The notes: generated by a model from the sequence alone, not told the origin. DNA of 64,000 nucleotides from Solirubrobacter soli DSM 22325 (GCF_000423665.1 NZ_KE384070.1:470669-534668); one strand, 5' to 3'. Shown: positions 43,456-52,331, counted from the first letter of the stretch. Made by a program: numbers and translations.

Positions 43456-44376
43456 TCAGAACAGTGGCAGCTGGGACGGCGTGTCATAACGCTCTCGCAT
43501 GCGTTCCTCCCAGGTGCGGCCGCGCGGCTTGACGAGCTCCGTGAGGCGGTGGTGCTCGTCGCGGCGCATCTCGGAGCCCTTGCCGTACAGGCTCTCATAG
43601 CGGCGGACGAGCTCCGGCCGTGTGGTGCGCAGCCACTCCAAGAACACCTGCTTCGTCGAGCCGCGCAGGTGCAGCGGGAGCGCGTCGATGCTCTCCGCGC
43701 CCGCTCGCTCGGCCGCGGCGACGATCTCTTCGATCTGCTCCGGCGAGTCGTTGATCCCGGGCATCAGCGGGGCGATCACCACGCCGACGTCCAGGCCCGC
43801 GCCGGCGAGTTGCTGGAGCGCCTCCAGGCGTGCGCGCGGGCTGGGCGTGCGCGGCTCGGACTCGCGCCACGCGCGCTCGTCGATCGTCGGCACCGAGAGA
43901 TACGCCGTGAAGCGGGTGCGCTCGGCGATCTGCAGCATCAGGTCGATGTCGCGGGTCAGCAGCGGGGACTTCGTGAGCACGCTGCAGGGGTTCGCGGCGT
44001 CTCGGAGGGCTTTCCAGATGCCCCGCATCAGCTGGTAGCGGCCTTCCACCCACTGGTACGGGTCGGTGTTCGTCCCGAGCGCGACGTGCTCGCGCTTCCA
44101 GCTCGGCTTCCCCAGTTCTGTGCGCAGGACCTCGGCGACGTTGACCTTGACCACGATCTCGCGCTCGAAGTCGTCGCCCGCGTTCATGCCGAGGTACTCG
44201 TGGGTGGGGCGGGCGAAGCAGTACGTGCACGCGTGGGTGCAGCCGCGGTACGGGTTGATCGTCCAACCCCACGGCATCCGCCCCTGCACCCGGTTCAGCG
44301 CCGACTTGGCCTGCACCTCGTGAAAGCGCGTCGTCAGCGCCTCCGGCCCGTCGGCGATCTCCGCCTCCCACCTCAC
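43456..44376 (-). CDS. Radical SAM protein, spore photoproduct lyase-like family
   Basis: This is a 306-residue protein starting at GTG in a GTGA overlap with the upstream gene. YRGCTHACTYCFARPTHEYLG carries the CxxxCxxC iron-sulfur motif. NTDPYQWVEGRYQLMRGI, VLTKSPLLTRDIDLM and VIAPLMPGINDSPEQIEEI are typical of the radical SAM proteins often annotated Rv2578c-like or SplB-related. The exact reaction is unknown. It shares an operon with an alkylation-repair glycosylase, so a role in nucleic acid repair is plausible but inferred. Confidence 0.85.
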   Translation of the reverse strand: MRWEAEIADGPEALTTRFHEVQAKSALNRVQGRMPWGWTINPYRGCTHACTYCFARPTHEYLGMNAGDDFEREIVVKVNVAEVLRTELGKPSWKREHVALGTNTDPYQWVEGRYQLMRGIWKALRDAANPCSVLTKSPLLTRDIDLMLQIAERTRFTAYLSVPTIDERAWRESEPRTPSPRARLEALQQLAGAGLDVGVVIAPLMPGINDSPEQIEEIVAAAERAGAESIDALPLHLRGSTKQVFLEWLRTTRPELVRRYESLYGKGSEMRRDEHHRLTELVKPRGRTWEERMRERYDTPSQLPLF

Positions 44377-45098
44377 GCGAACAGCGCGTCGAACCGCCCG
44401 TGGGTGAGGAGGTCGGTCGCGATCCGCTCGACCAGCCGCAGGCACGCGTCGTAAGGCGCGTTGCCGACGGACACGCGGCGCACGCCCAGCGCTTCGAGCT
44501 CGGGAATCGAGGGCGTGGCGGGGCTGACGTAGGCGTTCAGCGGCCCGTCGAGCCGGTCGACCACGCTGCTCACGTCGCTGATGCCGGGTGCGAAGACGCA
44601 ATCGGCGCCGGCCGCCAGGTAGGCGTTCCCACGCTCGACCACGACGTCGGCGTCGTCGCCGGGGTCGAGCCACGAGTCGACGCGGGCGTTGATCACGAGG
44701 TTGCTGCCCGCGACCCGTCGGATCGCCGCGATGTTCGCGGTGGCGTCCTCGACGGAGAGCAGCGCGCCTTGCCGCGCGTCCTCGATGTTGAGCCCGATCA
44801 CGCCGATCTCGAGCAGCCGCTCGGCGGTCCCGGCCGCGTCGCCGTAGCCCGCCTCGACGTCGGCCGTCACGGGCACGTCGACGCCGTCGACGATGCGCTT
44901 GATCGCACCGAGCATCTCGTCGCGCGGGATCCTCTCGCCGTCGTCGTAGCCGAGCCCGCGCGCGATCGCCATGCTGCTCGTCCCGATCGCGACCGGCCGC
45001 AGTCGCGCCATCACCCGCGCGCTCGCGACGTCGAACGCGTTGGGTACCACCACGATCGGCCCGTCCTTGTGGCGCGCCGCGAACTCCGCTGCCGTCAT
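44373..45098 (-). CDS. Isocitrate lyase/PEP mutase superfamily protein
   Basis: This is a 241-residue TIM-barrel protein from ATG 45098. It has PNAFDVASARVMARL, GTSSMAIARGLGYDDGE, TADVEAGYGD (Mg2+-binding Asp/Glu), GLNIEDARQG and NARVDSWL, the standard ICL/PEPM layout. The substrate is not determined; relatives act as carboxyphosphonoenolpyruvate mutases, oxaloacetate decarboxylases or methylisocitrate lyase-like enzymes. Its stop overlaps the radical SAM start by GTGA. Confidence 0.85.
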   Translation of the reverse strand: MTAAEFAARHKDGPIVVVPNAFDVASARVMARLRPVAIGTSSMAIARGLGYDDGERIPRDEMLGAIKRIVDGVDVPVTADVEAGYGDAAGTAERLLEIGVIGLNIEDARQGALLSVEDATANIAAIRRVAGSNLVINARVDSWLDPGDDADVVVERGNAYLAAGADCVFAPGISDVSSVVDRLDGPLNAYVSPATPSIPELEALGVRRVSVGNAPYDACLRLVERIATDLLTHGRFDALFA

Positions 45099-45145
45099 GG
45101 CGTTCAGCGTGACGGCGGCGGGTGGGTCTGTCTGGCGGTTTTCGG

Positions 45146-45874
45146 TCAGGTGACGCTGAAGCCGCCGTCGACGTCCTGGATCGTGCCGGTCACCCAGCCG
45201 GCACGGTCCGACGCCAGCCACGCGATCGCCGCGGCGACGTCCTCGGCCTCGCCGAGGCGGCGGAGCGGGTACATCCCCGCCATCGCCTCCGCGCGGTTCT
45301 CGAAGTCCGGGCGATCCGTGTGCGCCAGCGCCGTCTTCACCACCGCGGGCAGCACCGCGTTCGCGCGAATCCCGTCGGGGCCGTAGTCGACCGCGAGCTG
45401 CTTGGTCAAAGACACGATCCCGCCCTTGGCCGCCGCGTACGCGCCGTGGCCGGGGACGACCTTGTGCGACAGCGTCGAACCCACGTTGACGATCGAGCGG
45501 TCACCGGTTGCAGCGAGCAGGTGTGGGAGCGCCGCTCGGAGCACGCGGAAGTGGCCGGTGAGGTTGACCGCGAGCTGTTCGTCCCAGCACGCGTCGTCGA
45601 TCTCGTGCACGCGCAGGTTGCGGCGGATCGCGCCCGCGTTGTTCACCACGACGTGCAGCCCGCCCAACGCGTCGACGGCGTCGCGCACGATCCGGTCCGC
45701 CTCGGTGGTGATGTCGCCCACGACGACGACCGCGTCGGGGAGCCCGGAAGCGATCTCCTCGAGCGGCTCGCGGCGGCGGCCCACGAGCGCGACGCGCGTG
45801 CCGTCGGCGGCGAGCGCTCCCGCGGTGGCGGCGCCGATCCCGGTTCCGGCCCCGGTGATGAGTGCAGTCCTCAC
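45146..45874 (-). CDS. Short-chain dehydrogenase/reductase
   Basis: This is a 242-residue Rossmann enzyme from GTG 45874 (VRTALITGAGTGIGAATA). It has the cofactor motif TGAGTGIG, NNAG (VVVNNAGAI), the catalytic Ser (IVNVGSTLSH), YAAAK of YxxxK and a C-terminal DVDGGFSVT. It is NAD(P)-dependent with unknown substrate. It diverges from the Tm-1-like gene with only 28 bp between start codons, so the two promoters must overlap. Confidence 0.9.
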   Translation of the reverse strand: MRTALITGAGTGIGAATAGALAADGTRVALVGRRREPLEEIASGLPDAVVVVGDITTEADRIVRDAVDALGGLHVVVNNAGAIRRNLRVHEIDDACWDEQLAVNLTGHFRVLRAALPHLLAATGDRSIVNVGSTLSHKVVPGHGAYAAAKGGIVSLTKQLAVDYGPDGIRANAVLPAVVKTALAHTDRPDFENRAEAMAGMYPLRRLGEAEDVAAAIAWLASDRAGWVTGTIQDVDGGFSVT

Positions 45875-45902
45875 GAGCCGCGGAAGGTACAGTGCGCCGG
45901 GC

Positions 45903-47072
45903 ATGGCCGTCCTGCTGATCGGGACCCTCGACACCAAAGGCGAGGAGCTCGCGTTCCTGCGCGCCCGCCTGCAGCAGGCGGGAGTCGAGGTGCTGCTCGC
46001 CGACGCGGGGACCGTCGGTCCGCCGAAGGTCGAGCCGGACGTCGCCCGCGACGAGATCGCCGACACCTCAGGCCTCGGCGACCGCGGCGCGGCCGTGACC
46101 GCGATGGCCGAAGGCGCCGCCAGGCTCGCGAAACGCCTCCACGAGGAGGGGAGGATCGACGGGGTGCTGGGCGCGGGCGGCTCGGGCAACACGGCGATCG
46201 CCACCGCCGCGATGCGCGCTCTGCCCGTCGGCGTGCCGAAGCTGATGGTCTCGACGATGGCCGCGGGCGACACGAGCGACTACGTCGGCGGCACGGACAT
46301 CACGATGATGGCCTCGGTCACCGACGTCGCGGGCCTGAACTCGATCTCCGCCCGCGTGCTGGCGAACGCCGCCGCGGCGATGGCGGGCATGGTGGGCGCA
46401 GCGCCGGTCGAGCACGACGACTCCAAGCCGCTGATCGGCGCGACGATGTTCGGCGTCACCACGCCGTGCGTCGACCACGCGCGCGCCCTCCTCGAGCAGC
46501 GCGGGTACGAGGTGCTCGTCTTCCACGCGACCGGCACCGGCGGGCGCGCCATGGAGGCGCTGGTGGACTCGGGCTTCCTCGCCGGCGTGCTGGACGCCAC
46601 GACGACCGAGCTCTGCGACGACCTCGTCGGTGGCGTGCTCTCAGCAGGCCCGGATCGGCTGGAGGCGGCGGGCCGCAAGGGCATCCCGCAGGTCGTCTCG
46701 CTCGGCGCGCTCGACATGGTGAACTTCGGGGCAAAGGACACCGTCCCGCCGCAGTTCGCCGACCGCAACCTGTACGTGCACAACCCGTCGGTGACGCTGA
46801 TGCGCACGACGCCCGAGGAGTGCGCCGAGCTGGGCCGGAGGATCGCGCGCAAGCTCTCGGCGGCCACGGGTCCGACGGTGCTGTTCATCCCGAAGCGCGG
46901 CGTCTCGCTGATCGACGCCGAGGGCCAGCCGTTCCACGACCCCGAGGCGGACGCCGCGCTCTTCGAAGCGGTCCGCGAAGCTGACGTCGAGGTGATCGAG
47001 CTGGACAACGACATCAACGACGAGGCGTTCGCCGCAGCGATGGCGGACAAGCTCGACGAGCTGCTCTCATGA
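45903..47072 (+). CDS. Tm-1-like ATP-binding protein (UPF0261 family)
   Basis: This is a 389-residue protein starting MAVLLIGTLDTKGEELAFLRARL, the standard N-terminus of the family. Other landmarks are GAGGSGNTAIATAAMRALPVGVPKLMVSTMAAGD, GGTDITMMASVTDVAGLN, MFGVTTPCVDHAR, VVSLGALDMVNFG and FIPKRGVSLIDAEGQPFHDPEAD. The tomato Tm-1 protein binds ATP and blocks a viral replicase; the bacterial function is unknown. It overlaps the next gene by ATGA. The pair with a PEP hydrolase-like protein is a recurrent neighbourhood. Confidence 0.88.
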   Translation: MAVLLIGTLDTKGEELAFLRARLQQAGVEVLLADAGTVGPPKVEPDVARDEIADTSGLGDRGAAVTAMAEGAARLAKRLHEEGRIDGVLGAGGSGNTAIATAAMRALPVGVPKLMVSTMAAGDTSDYVGGTDITMMASVTDVAGLNSISARVLANAAAAMAGMVGAAPVEHDDSKPLIGATMFGVTTPCVDHARALLEQRGYEVLVFHATGTGGRAMEALVDSGFLAGVLDATTTELCDDLVGGVLSAGPDRLEAAGRKGIPQVVSLGALDMVNFGAKDTVPPQFADRNLYVHNPSVTLMRTTPEECAELGRRIARKLSAATGPTVLFIPKRGVSLIDAEGQPFHDPEADAALFEAVREADVEVIELDNDINDEAFAAAMADKLDELLS

Positions 47073-47890
47073 CGGGCGACGAAGCCCGTAGGCGCCTCCG
47101 CGCGACGGTGCGCGACGGCGGCGTGATCATCGGCGCCGGCGCGGGCACCGGCCTGTCCGCCAAGTGCGCCCAGGATGGCGGCGCGGACCTGATCATCATC
47201 TACAACTCCGGCCGCTACCGCATGGCGGGCCGCGGCTCGCTCGCCGGCCTGATGCCCTACGGCGACGCCAACGCGATCGTCCTCGACATGGCCCGCGAGG
47301 TTCTGCCCGTCGCCCGCGACACCCCCGTGCTCGCCGGCGTCTGCGGCACCGACCCCTTCCGCCTCATGGACCGTTTCCTCGACGAGGTGCAGCGCACGGG
47401 CTTCGCCGGCGTCCAGAACTTCCCCACGGTCGGCCTGATCGACGGCACCTTCCGGCTCAACCTGGAGGAGACGGGGATGAGCTACGCGCTCGAGGTCGAG
47501 ATGATCCGCGAGGCCGCCGGGCTGGGCCTGCTCACGTGCCCGTACGTCTTCGACCCGCGGCAGGCCGCCGCGATGACCGAGGCGGGTGCCGACGTGCTGG
47601 TGCCGCACATGGGCCTGACCACGAAGGGCACGATCGGCGCCCAGACCGCCAAGACCCTCGACCAGTGCGTCGAGGAGATCCAGGCGATGCGCGACGCCGC
47701 GATCCGGGAGAACCCCGACGTCCTCGTCCTCTGCCATGGCGGCCCGCTCGCCGAGCCGGCCGACGCCCAGTACGTCCTCGAGCGCACCGAGGGCATCGTC
47801 GGCTTCTTCGGCGCGTCGAGCATGGAGCGCCTCCCGACCGAGGTCGCGATGACCGAGAACATGCGCCGCTTCAAGGAGCTGACCCTGTGA
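47069..47890 (+). CDS. Phosphoenolpyruvate hydrolase-like TIM-barrel protein
   Basis: This is a 273-residue protein starting in an ATGA overlap. It has IIGAGAGTGLSAKCAQDGGADLIIIYNSGRYRM, LAGVCGTDPF, GVQNFPTVGLIDG, YVFDPRQAAAMTEAGADVLVPHMGLTTKGTIGA and LCHGGPLAEP, matching proteins annotated as PEP hydrolase family (IGPS-like TIM barrel). The true substrate is uncertain. Its end overlaps the cupin gene by GTGA, and coupling with the Tm-1-like protein suggests a shared pathway. Confidence 0.85.
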   Translation: MTGDEARRRLRATVRDGGVIIGAGAGTGLSAKCAQDGGADLIIIYNSGRYRMAGRGSLAGLMPYGDANAIVLDMAREVLPVARDTPVLAGVCGTDPFRLMDRFLDEVQRTGFAGVQNFPTVGLIDGTFRLNLEETGMSYALEVEMIREAAGLGLLTCPYVFDPRQAAAMTEAGADVLVPHMGLTTKGTIGAQTAKTLDQCVEEIQAMRDAAIRENPDVLVLCHGGPLAEPADAQYVLERTEGIVGFFGASSMERLPTEVAMTENMRRFKELTL

Positions 47891-48291
47891 GTTCGAAACT
47901 GATCGACCCCGCCGAACTACCCACGATGTCCTTCGACTGGGGCGTGATCAAGCCGCTCGTCGCGGGCGTCTCGGACAACGTCAGCCTGATGCACGTCGTG
48001 CTGCTGCCCGGCCAGGGCCACGAGCGCCACAACCACCCTGACGCCGACGAGATCCTCTACGTCCTGAGCGGCACCGGCGAGCAGATGGTCGACGACACGA
48101 CCACGTTCGACGTCCGCCCCGGCCACACGATCTGGATTCCGAAGGCCGCGTTCCACTCGACGTTGAACACGGGCTGGGAGCCGCTCGTCCTGCTCGCCGT
48201 CTACGCGCCAGGCGGCGCCGAAGACGCGTTGAAAGGTCTCCCGGACTACCGCGAACTGGCGCCGGGCGAGGCGCCTAGATTGACGCGATGA
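47887..48291 (+). CDS. Cupin-domain protein
   Basis: This is a 134-residue single-domain cupin from GTG 47887. HERHNHPDADEILYVLSGTGEQ supplies the HxH and Glu of cupin motif 1, and PGHTIWIPKAAFHSTLN supplies motif 2 with its His. It probably binds a divalent metal and a small molecule and may act in the same pathway as the two preceding genes, with which it forms a 4-nt-overlap operon. Its end overlaps the converging oxidoreductase by 17 nt. Confidence 0.85.
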   Translation: MSSKLIDPAELPTMSFDWGVIKPLVAGVSDNVSLMHVVLLPGQGHERHNHPDADEILYVLSGTGEQMVDDTTTFDVRPGHTIWIPKAAFHSTLNTGWEPLVLLAVYAPGGAEDALKGLPDYRELAPGEAPRLTR

Positions 48292-49054
48292 GCTCGTCCA
48301 TCGCCGCCCCGGTCGTGACCGGCGGCTGCAGGACGAGCCGCGCCACACCCGCCTCCTCGTAGCGCGTCACGACGTCCGGGTCGATCGGGCCCGGCGGGCC
48401 TGGCGTGATCGTGATCTCGACGTCCGGGCCGAGGCGTTCGCGCACCGCGCCGATCTCCTCCGGCGCGAGCTCCCACCCGTACCACCCGCCCGCCTCGCGT
48501 GCCCGCCGCATCGCCGCGGGCGAGTCGCCGCCGATCGTGATCGGCGGGTGCGGAATCTGCGTCGGCCGCGGCCGTTGGATCACGTTCGAGAAGGAGACGA
48601 AGCGCCCGCTGAACTCCGGCATCGGCTCGTCCCACAGCATCCGGATCGCGGCGAGCGACTCGTCGGTGCGTGCGCCCCGCTCGGCGAGCGTCGAACCGAG
48701 GGCGCCGAGCTCCGCCTCCAGGTAGCCGACGCCGAACCCCGCGATCAGGCGCCCGCCGGAGAGCCGGTCGATCGACGTCAGCTGCTTCGCGAGCAGCACC
48801 GGCTGACGCTGCGGGAGGATGATCACGCCCAGACCGAGCCGCACCCGCTCCGTGACCGCGGCGAGATACGACAACGCGACCAGCGCCTCGAGCCGTGGGT
48901 CGTACGCGTCGTCGGGCGCGTCCGGCGGGAGCGCGATGTGATCGCCCACCCAGATCGACTCGAAGCCGGCGTTCTCGGCCGCCCGCGCCCGCCGCGCGAA
49001 GGCCTCCGGCTCGGTGTTCTCACCCTTGTGCAGCCCGTAGAGCCCGAACTTCAT
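48275..49054 (-). CDS. LLM-class, probably F420-dependent, oxidoreductase
   Basis: This is a 259-residue luciferase-like TIM-barrel protein from ATG 49054. It has KFGLYGLHKGE, GFESIWVGDHIALP, LGLGVIILPQRQPVLLAKQLTSIDRLSGGRLIAGFGVGYLEAE and PPITIGGDSPAAMRRARE, typical of the group that uses F420 in actinobacteria. The substrate is unknown. Upstream lies the 53-bp nested palindrome separating it from the glycosyltransferase gene on the same strand. Confidence 0.88.
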   Translation of the reverse strand: MKFGLYGLHKGENTEPEAFARRARAAENAGFESIWVGDHIALPPDAPDDAYDPRLEALVALSYLAAVTERVRLGLGVIILPQRQPVLLAKQLTSIDRLSGGRLIAGFGVGYLEAELGALGSTLAERGARTDESLAAIRMLWDEPMPEFSGRFVSFSNVIQRPRPTQIPHPPITIGGDSPAAMRRAREAGGWYGWELAPEEIGAVRERLGPDVEITITPGPPGPIDPDVVTRYEEAGVARLVLQPPVTTGAAMDELIASI

Positions 49055-49068
49055 GCGGGCGAGGCTAC

Positions 49069-49121
49069 AGGGGGTGGGCGACACGGAGGTCCACAGTGGA
49101 CCTTGTTGTCGCCCACCCCCT
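49069..49121. terminator. 53-bp nested palindrome between tandem minus-strand genes
   Basis: AGGGGGTGGGCGACA (49069-49083) is perfectly complementary to 49107-49121. Inside, AGGTCCAC (49087-49094) pairs with GTGGACCT (49096-49103) around a single base. In RNA this would form a very stable hairpin ending the glycosyltransferase transcript (minus strand), though no U tract follows. The inner 17-bp palindrome could also be an operator for the oxidoreductase gene starting 15 bp away. Confidence 0.55.
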
Positions 49122-49125
49122 AGGG

Positions 49126-51042
49126 TCAGGCCAGCGCCCGCAGGGCGGCGGCGGTGCCCTGGAGGTCGTAGAGGCCGTCGACGGAGCTGACCGCCTGGCC
49201 GACCTGCGCCGCCGCGTTCATCGCCGCGGTCGAGCCGGCGCGGCCGTCGCGCATGCCGGTGTTGCCGTCGGAGGAGACGATGATCCAGCGGATCTTGCCC
49301 TGCGCGACCATGTCGGCCAGCCAGTCGATCGAGACGGTCGTCTCGCTGCCGGAGAAGCCGCCGAGGGCGGCGACGTCGGCGCCGGAGGAGATGATCGAGT
49401 TGGCCGCCCCGGACTGGCTGGAGATGACGAGCGTGCCGCCGCCGTTGGCCTTGATGTAGGTCAGGGCGGAGGTGAGCGACGAGGTGTCGCCGCCGAGCAT
49501 GCCGCCTCCGGCGCCGGGCGCGCCCGTCGGCGGCGTGCCGCCGAACCCGCCGCCTCCGATCCCGCCGCGGCCGCCGCCCGGGCCGCCCATCGTCTGCGCG
49601 GACTGCGGGCCGCCGGCCGGGAACGTCGAGCTCGTCGCGTGGCCCAAGGTCTGCACCGACCAGGACGCCGGCGCGAGCAGGAGCACGGTCACCCCGGCCG
49701 TGGCGACGATCCGCCGCACCCGTTGCGACCGCGCCACTACCAGGCCGAGCGCGGCGGCGAGGGTCGCGCCGACGATCAACCAGCGCGCCCACTCGAGATC
49801 GGTCGCGCTGCTGCCGATCACGATCGCCTCGGTCACCGCACCGCCGAGCAGGATGAACGGACCCGCGGTGCGGGTGAGGAGCGACCAGCCGCCACCCACG
49901 AGCAGCGCGGTGAACGGCGCCAGCGCGGCGACGTAATACGGGTGGAAGATGCCGGAGGCGCGAGAGAACGTGATCGCGGTCACGGCGAACGCGCCGCCGA
50001 CGGCGATCAGCCAACCGGTCCGCGCGTCGTCCCGGCGCAGCCGCGTCGAGACGGCCAACGCGACCGCGGCCACCACCGCGAACCCGAGGAACCAGCCCGC
50101 CTGTCCGCCGAGCGCCTCGTTCAGCAGCCGCAACGGTCCGGTGGAGCCGCCGAACGTCGAGCCGCCGCCTCCGCCCATGCCGCCACCCGGCCCACCGTCC
50201 TGCCCGAAGAGCCGGCCGAGGCCGTTGTAACCGAGGATCAGCGACCAGATCGAGTTGTCGTCGGTGCCCGAGACGTAGGGGCGGGAGTCCGCGGGCGTGA
50301 GCCACACGAGCACCGGCCAGGCGAGCCCGACCGCGGCCATCACAAGCCCACCCGCCAACAGCTGACGCGACGCGACGAGCCGGCCGCGCGGCGCCACCCA
50401 CATCCACGCCGCGACCATGCCCGGCACGACCAGCAGCGCGGCGGCCATCTTCGTCTCGAACCCGAGGCCGACGAAGGCGCCCGCCAGCATCAGCCAGCGC
50501 ACCGAGCCGCCCTGCCGCAGGCCACGATCCAACGCCCACACTGCCGCGGTGACGCACAGCACGAGCAGCGCGTCCGGGTTGTTGTGGCGCGAGATCGCGA
50601 CGGTGATCGGCGTCAATGCCAGCACCAGACCGGCCACGAAGCCGGCCGAGCGCCCGAACCGCGACCGCGCCAGGTCATACACGAGCCCGACCGTCGCGAC
50701 CCCCATCAGCGCCTGCGGCACGAGGATCGACCACGAGTTCAAGCCGAACGCCCGCGCGCTCAAAGCTTGTATCCACAGCGCGAGCGGCGGCTTGTCCACC
50801 GTCTGCAGCGCGGCCGAGTCGAACGCGCCGTAGAGGAACGCGTGCCATGAGGTGGTCATCGAGCGCACGGCGGCCGCGTAGTAGTCATTGGCCCAGCCGT
50901 TGAGGTCGAGCGCCCACAGATTCAGCACGCCCGCGATCGCCAACAGGACGATCAGCTCAGGACGGGCGGTCAGTGCGGCGAGCGAAGGGCGGGCGAGCGC
51001 CGTGCGACGGCGCCGGGGGTGGTCAAAGGCCAGGGTCGACAT
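49126..51042 (-). CDS. GT39-family membrane glycosyltransferase (ArnT/PMT-like)
   Basis: This is a 638-residue polytopic membrane protein. Near the N-terminus LDLNGWANDYYAAAVRSM and VDKPPLALWIQALSARAFG match the GT39/ArnT first loop with its catalytic acidic residue and the KPP motif. About ten or more hydrophobic helices follow. A Gly-rich loop (GGPGGGMGGGGGSTFG) lies near residue 290, and a second Gly-rich segment near residue 490 precedes a soluble extracellular C-terminal domain (LTYIKANGGGTLVISSQSG, IRWIIVSSDGNTG). Such proteins transfer sugars from polyprenyl phosphate to lipid or protein acceptors outside the membrane. The acceptor is unknown. Confidence 0.87.
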   Translation of the reverse strand: MSTLAFDHPRRRRTALARPSLAALTARPELIVLLAIAGVLNLWALDLNGWANDYYAAAVRSMTTSWHAFLYGAFDSAALQTVDKPPLALWIQALSARAFGLNSWSILVPQALMGVATVGLVYDLARSRFGRSAGFVAGLVLALTPITVAISRHNNPDALLVLCVTAAVWALDRGLRQGGSVRWLMLAGAFVGLGFETKMAAALLVVPGMVAAWMWVAPRGRLVASRQLLAGGLVMAAVGLAWPVLVWLTPADSRPYVSGTDDNSIWSLILGYNGLGRLFGQDGGPGGGMGGGGGSTFGGSTGPLRLLNEALGGQAGWFLGFAVVAAVALAVSTRLRRDDARTGWLIAVGGAFAVTAITFSRASGIFHPYYVAALAPFTALLVGGGWSLLTRTAGPFILLGGAVTEAIVIGSSATDLEWARWLIVGATLAAALGLVVARSQRVRRIVATAGVTVLLLAPASWSVQTLGHATSSTFPAGGPQSAQTMGGPGGGRGGIGGGGFGGTPPTGAPGAGGGMLGGDTSSLTSALTYIKANGGGTLVISSQSGAANSIISSGADVAALGGFSGSETTVSIDWLADMVAQGKIRWIIVSSDGNTGMRDGRAGSTAAMNAAAQVGQAVSSVDGLYDLQGTAAALRALA

Positions 51043-51105
51043 GCGACCACCATCGACGCCCGCCCCGAGCGGACGCTGTGCGTTGGCTTGGCGTTCGCTG
51101 AGGGC

Positions 51106-51852
51106 CTACCGCCCCGGGGTCATCTCCAGCTGCTTGAGGTTCTCGGGCGTCGCCGGGAGGGTCTTGAACTCGAGGATCTGCTCGGTGTAGGTCTGGTCGA
51201 ACGGTTTGCCGTTGACGTCCTGGCCCCAGCTGTGGTCGGTGAACTTCAGCGGCGCGTACGTGTCCTTGTCGATCCACATCGTCAGCTCGATCTTCGGCCA
51301 GTGCGGCGGGCCGGACTTCTCGCGCCAGGTCAGGACGTACGCCTCGTCGGACTCGGTCATCGACACACCGCCCTTGGCGGCGCGCGCGGCCTCCAGCAGC
51401 GCCCCCGCGCGGAAGATCTCGTTGGGGACCATCGTCACCTCGGGGAACTTCTCGACCTTGCCCTTCCACCAGCGAGTGGTGCCTTGGCCCTTGGTGTAGA
51501 CCTCCTCGTTGTCGGGCTCGAGCCAGCGCATCTGCTGCGTGCCGTACACCCACACCTGGCGCTCGCCGTAGTCGGTGCCCTCGTCGGAGGCATGCGACTT
51601 CGCGTAGAGGATCTGGTCCGACGGCACGGCCATCGTCTGGATCGCCCGCTGCACGACCTCGCTCGCCGCCGGGGCGCCCGACGGCACCAGCACCAATGCC
51701 GTGATCACCGCACCCACCGCCGGCAGCGACAGCCAGCGGCGCCGCCAACGCCGCCGCGGCGCCAGCTCCAAGGCGTCGAAGTCCGCAAGGCCCGCGAACT
51801 CCTCCACCGACACGGGGTCCGCCGCGCGGACGCGTTCCATCACAGGGTCCAT
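51106..51852 (-). CDS. Membrane-anchored protein coupled to an ECF sigma factor
   Basis: This is a 248-residue protein from ATG 51852, overlapping the end of the sigma gene by 13 nt. The N-terminal ~45 residues are cytoplasmic (MERVRAADPVSVEEFAGLADF). One membrane helix follows (LPAVGAVITALVLVPSGAPAA), then an extracytoplasmic beta-rich domain (DQILYAKSHASDE, VYGTQQMRWLEPDNEEV, ELTMWIDKDTYAPLKF). The layout, a short cytoplasmic part plus a sensor domain behind a sigma gene, fits an anti-sigma or sensor partner. I see no classical zinc anti-sigma motif. Confidence 0.7.
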   Translation of the reverse strand: MDPVMERVRAADPVSVEEFAGLADFDALELAPRRRWRRRWLSLPAVGAVITALVLVPSGAPAASEVVQRAIQTMAVPSDQILYAKSHASDEGTDYGERQVWVYGTQQMRWLEPDNEEVYTKGQGTTRWWKGKVEKFPEVTMVPNEIFRAGALLEAARAAKGGVSMTESDEAYVLTWREKSGPPHWPKIELTMWIDKDTYAPLKFTDHSWGQDVNGKPFDQTYTEQILEFKTLPATPENLKQLEMTPGR

Positions 51853-52331
51853 GAGGTCTCCAGGTTCGTGGGGGTCTCGAGCAGGCGCGCCAGCCGGGCG
51901 CGCGCTCGTGAGAGCCGGACGTTGAAGGTCGCCGTCGAGCAGCCCGCGGCGCGCGCCGCATCCGGGATCGACAGCCCTTCCCACGCGACGAGGCACAACG
52001 CCTCGCGGTCGCGCTCGCCCAATTGCGCGAAGGCGACAGCGAGCCCGCGGTCACCCCCGAACCGCTCGGCGGGATCGCCGGTCGATGGATCGAGCGCGAA
52101 CTCGCCGCGCCGCGCCAGCCGGCGCCGGTGATTGGCGAGCACGTTGCCGGCGACCGCGTACAGCCACGGCAGCGGATCCGAGACGCGCCGCGGCAGCTTG
52201 CGCCATGCGATCGCGAAGGTCTCCGCGGCGAGGTCCTCGACGTCGTCGCGCGCGGCCCGCCGGGCGAAGTACGCGCAGACGGCGGCGTGGTGGGACTCGT
52301 AGATCGAGCGGAACTGTTGCTTGTCGCTCAC
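51840..52331 (-). CDS. ECF-type RNA polymerase sigma factor
   Basis: This is 163 residues from GTG 52331; GTG 52358 is an alternative adding 9 residues. Region 2 is ESHHAAVCAYFARRAARDDVEDLAAETFAIAWRKL. Region 4 is LGERDREALCLVAWEGLSIPDAARAAGCSTATFNVRLSRARARL. It has the length of an ECF factor without extra domains. It overlaps its membrane partner gene by 13 nt, and the divergent DUF2283 gene starts 47 bp away. Extracytoplasmic control by the partner is inferred. Confidence 0.9.
   Translation of the reverse strand: MSDKQQFRSIYESHHAAVCAYFARRAARDDVEDLAAETFAIAWRKLPRRVSDPLPWLYAVAGNVLANHRRRLARRGEFALDPSTGDPAERFGGDRGLAVAFAQLGERDREALCLVAWEGLSIPDAARAAGCSTATFNVRLSRARARLARLLETPTNLETSWTL

Noticed and set aside
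43449..43598. N-terminal extension of the AraC-AlkA gene as a remnant Ada domain
   Set aside because: Although it contains RPSCHC, the rest is Ser/Arg-rich shadow of the radical SAM gene end and lacks the ordered cysteines of Ada.
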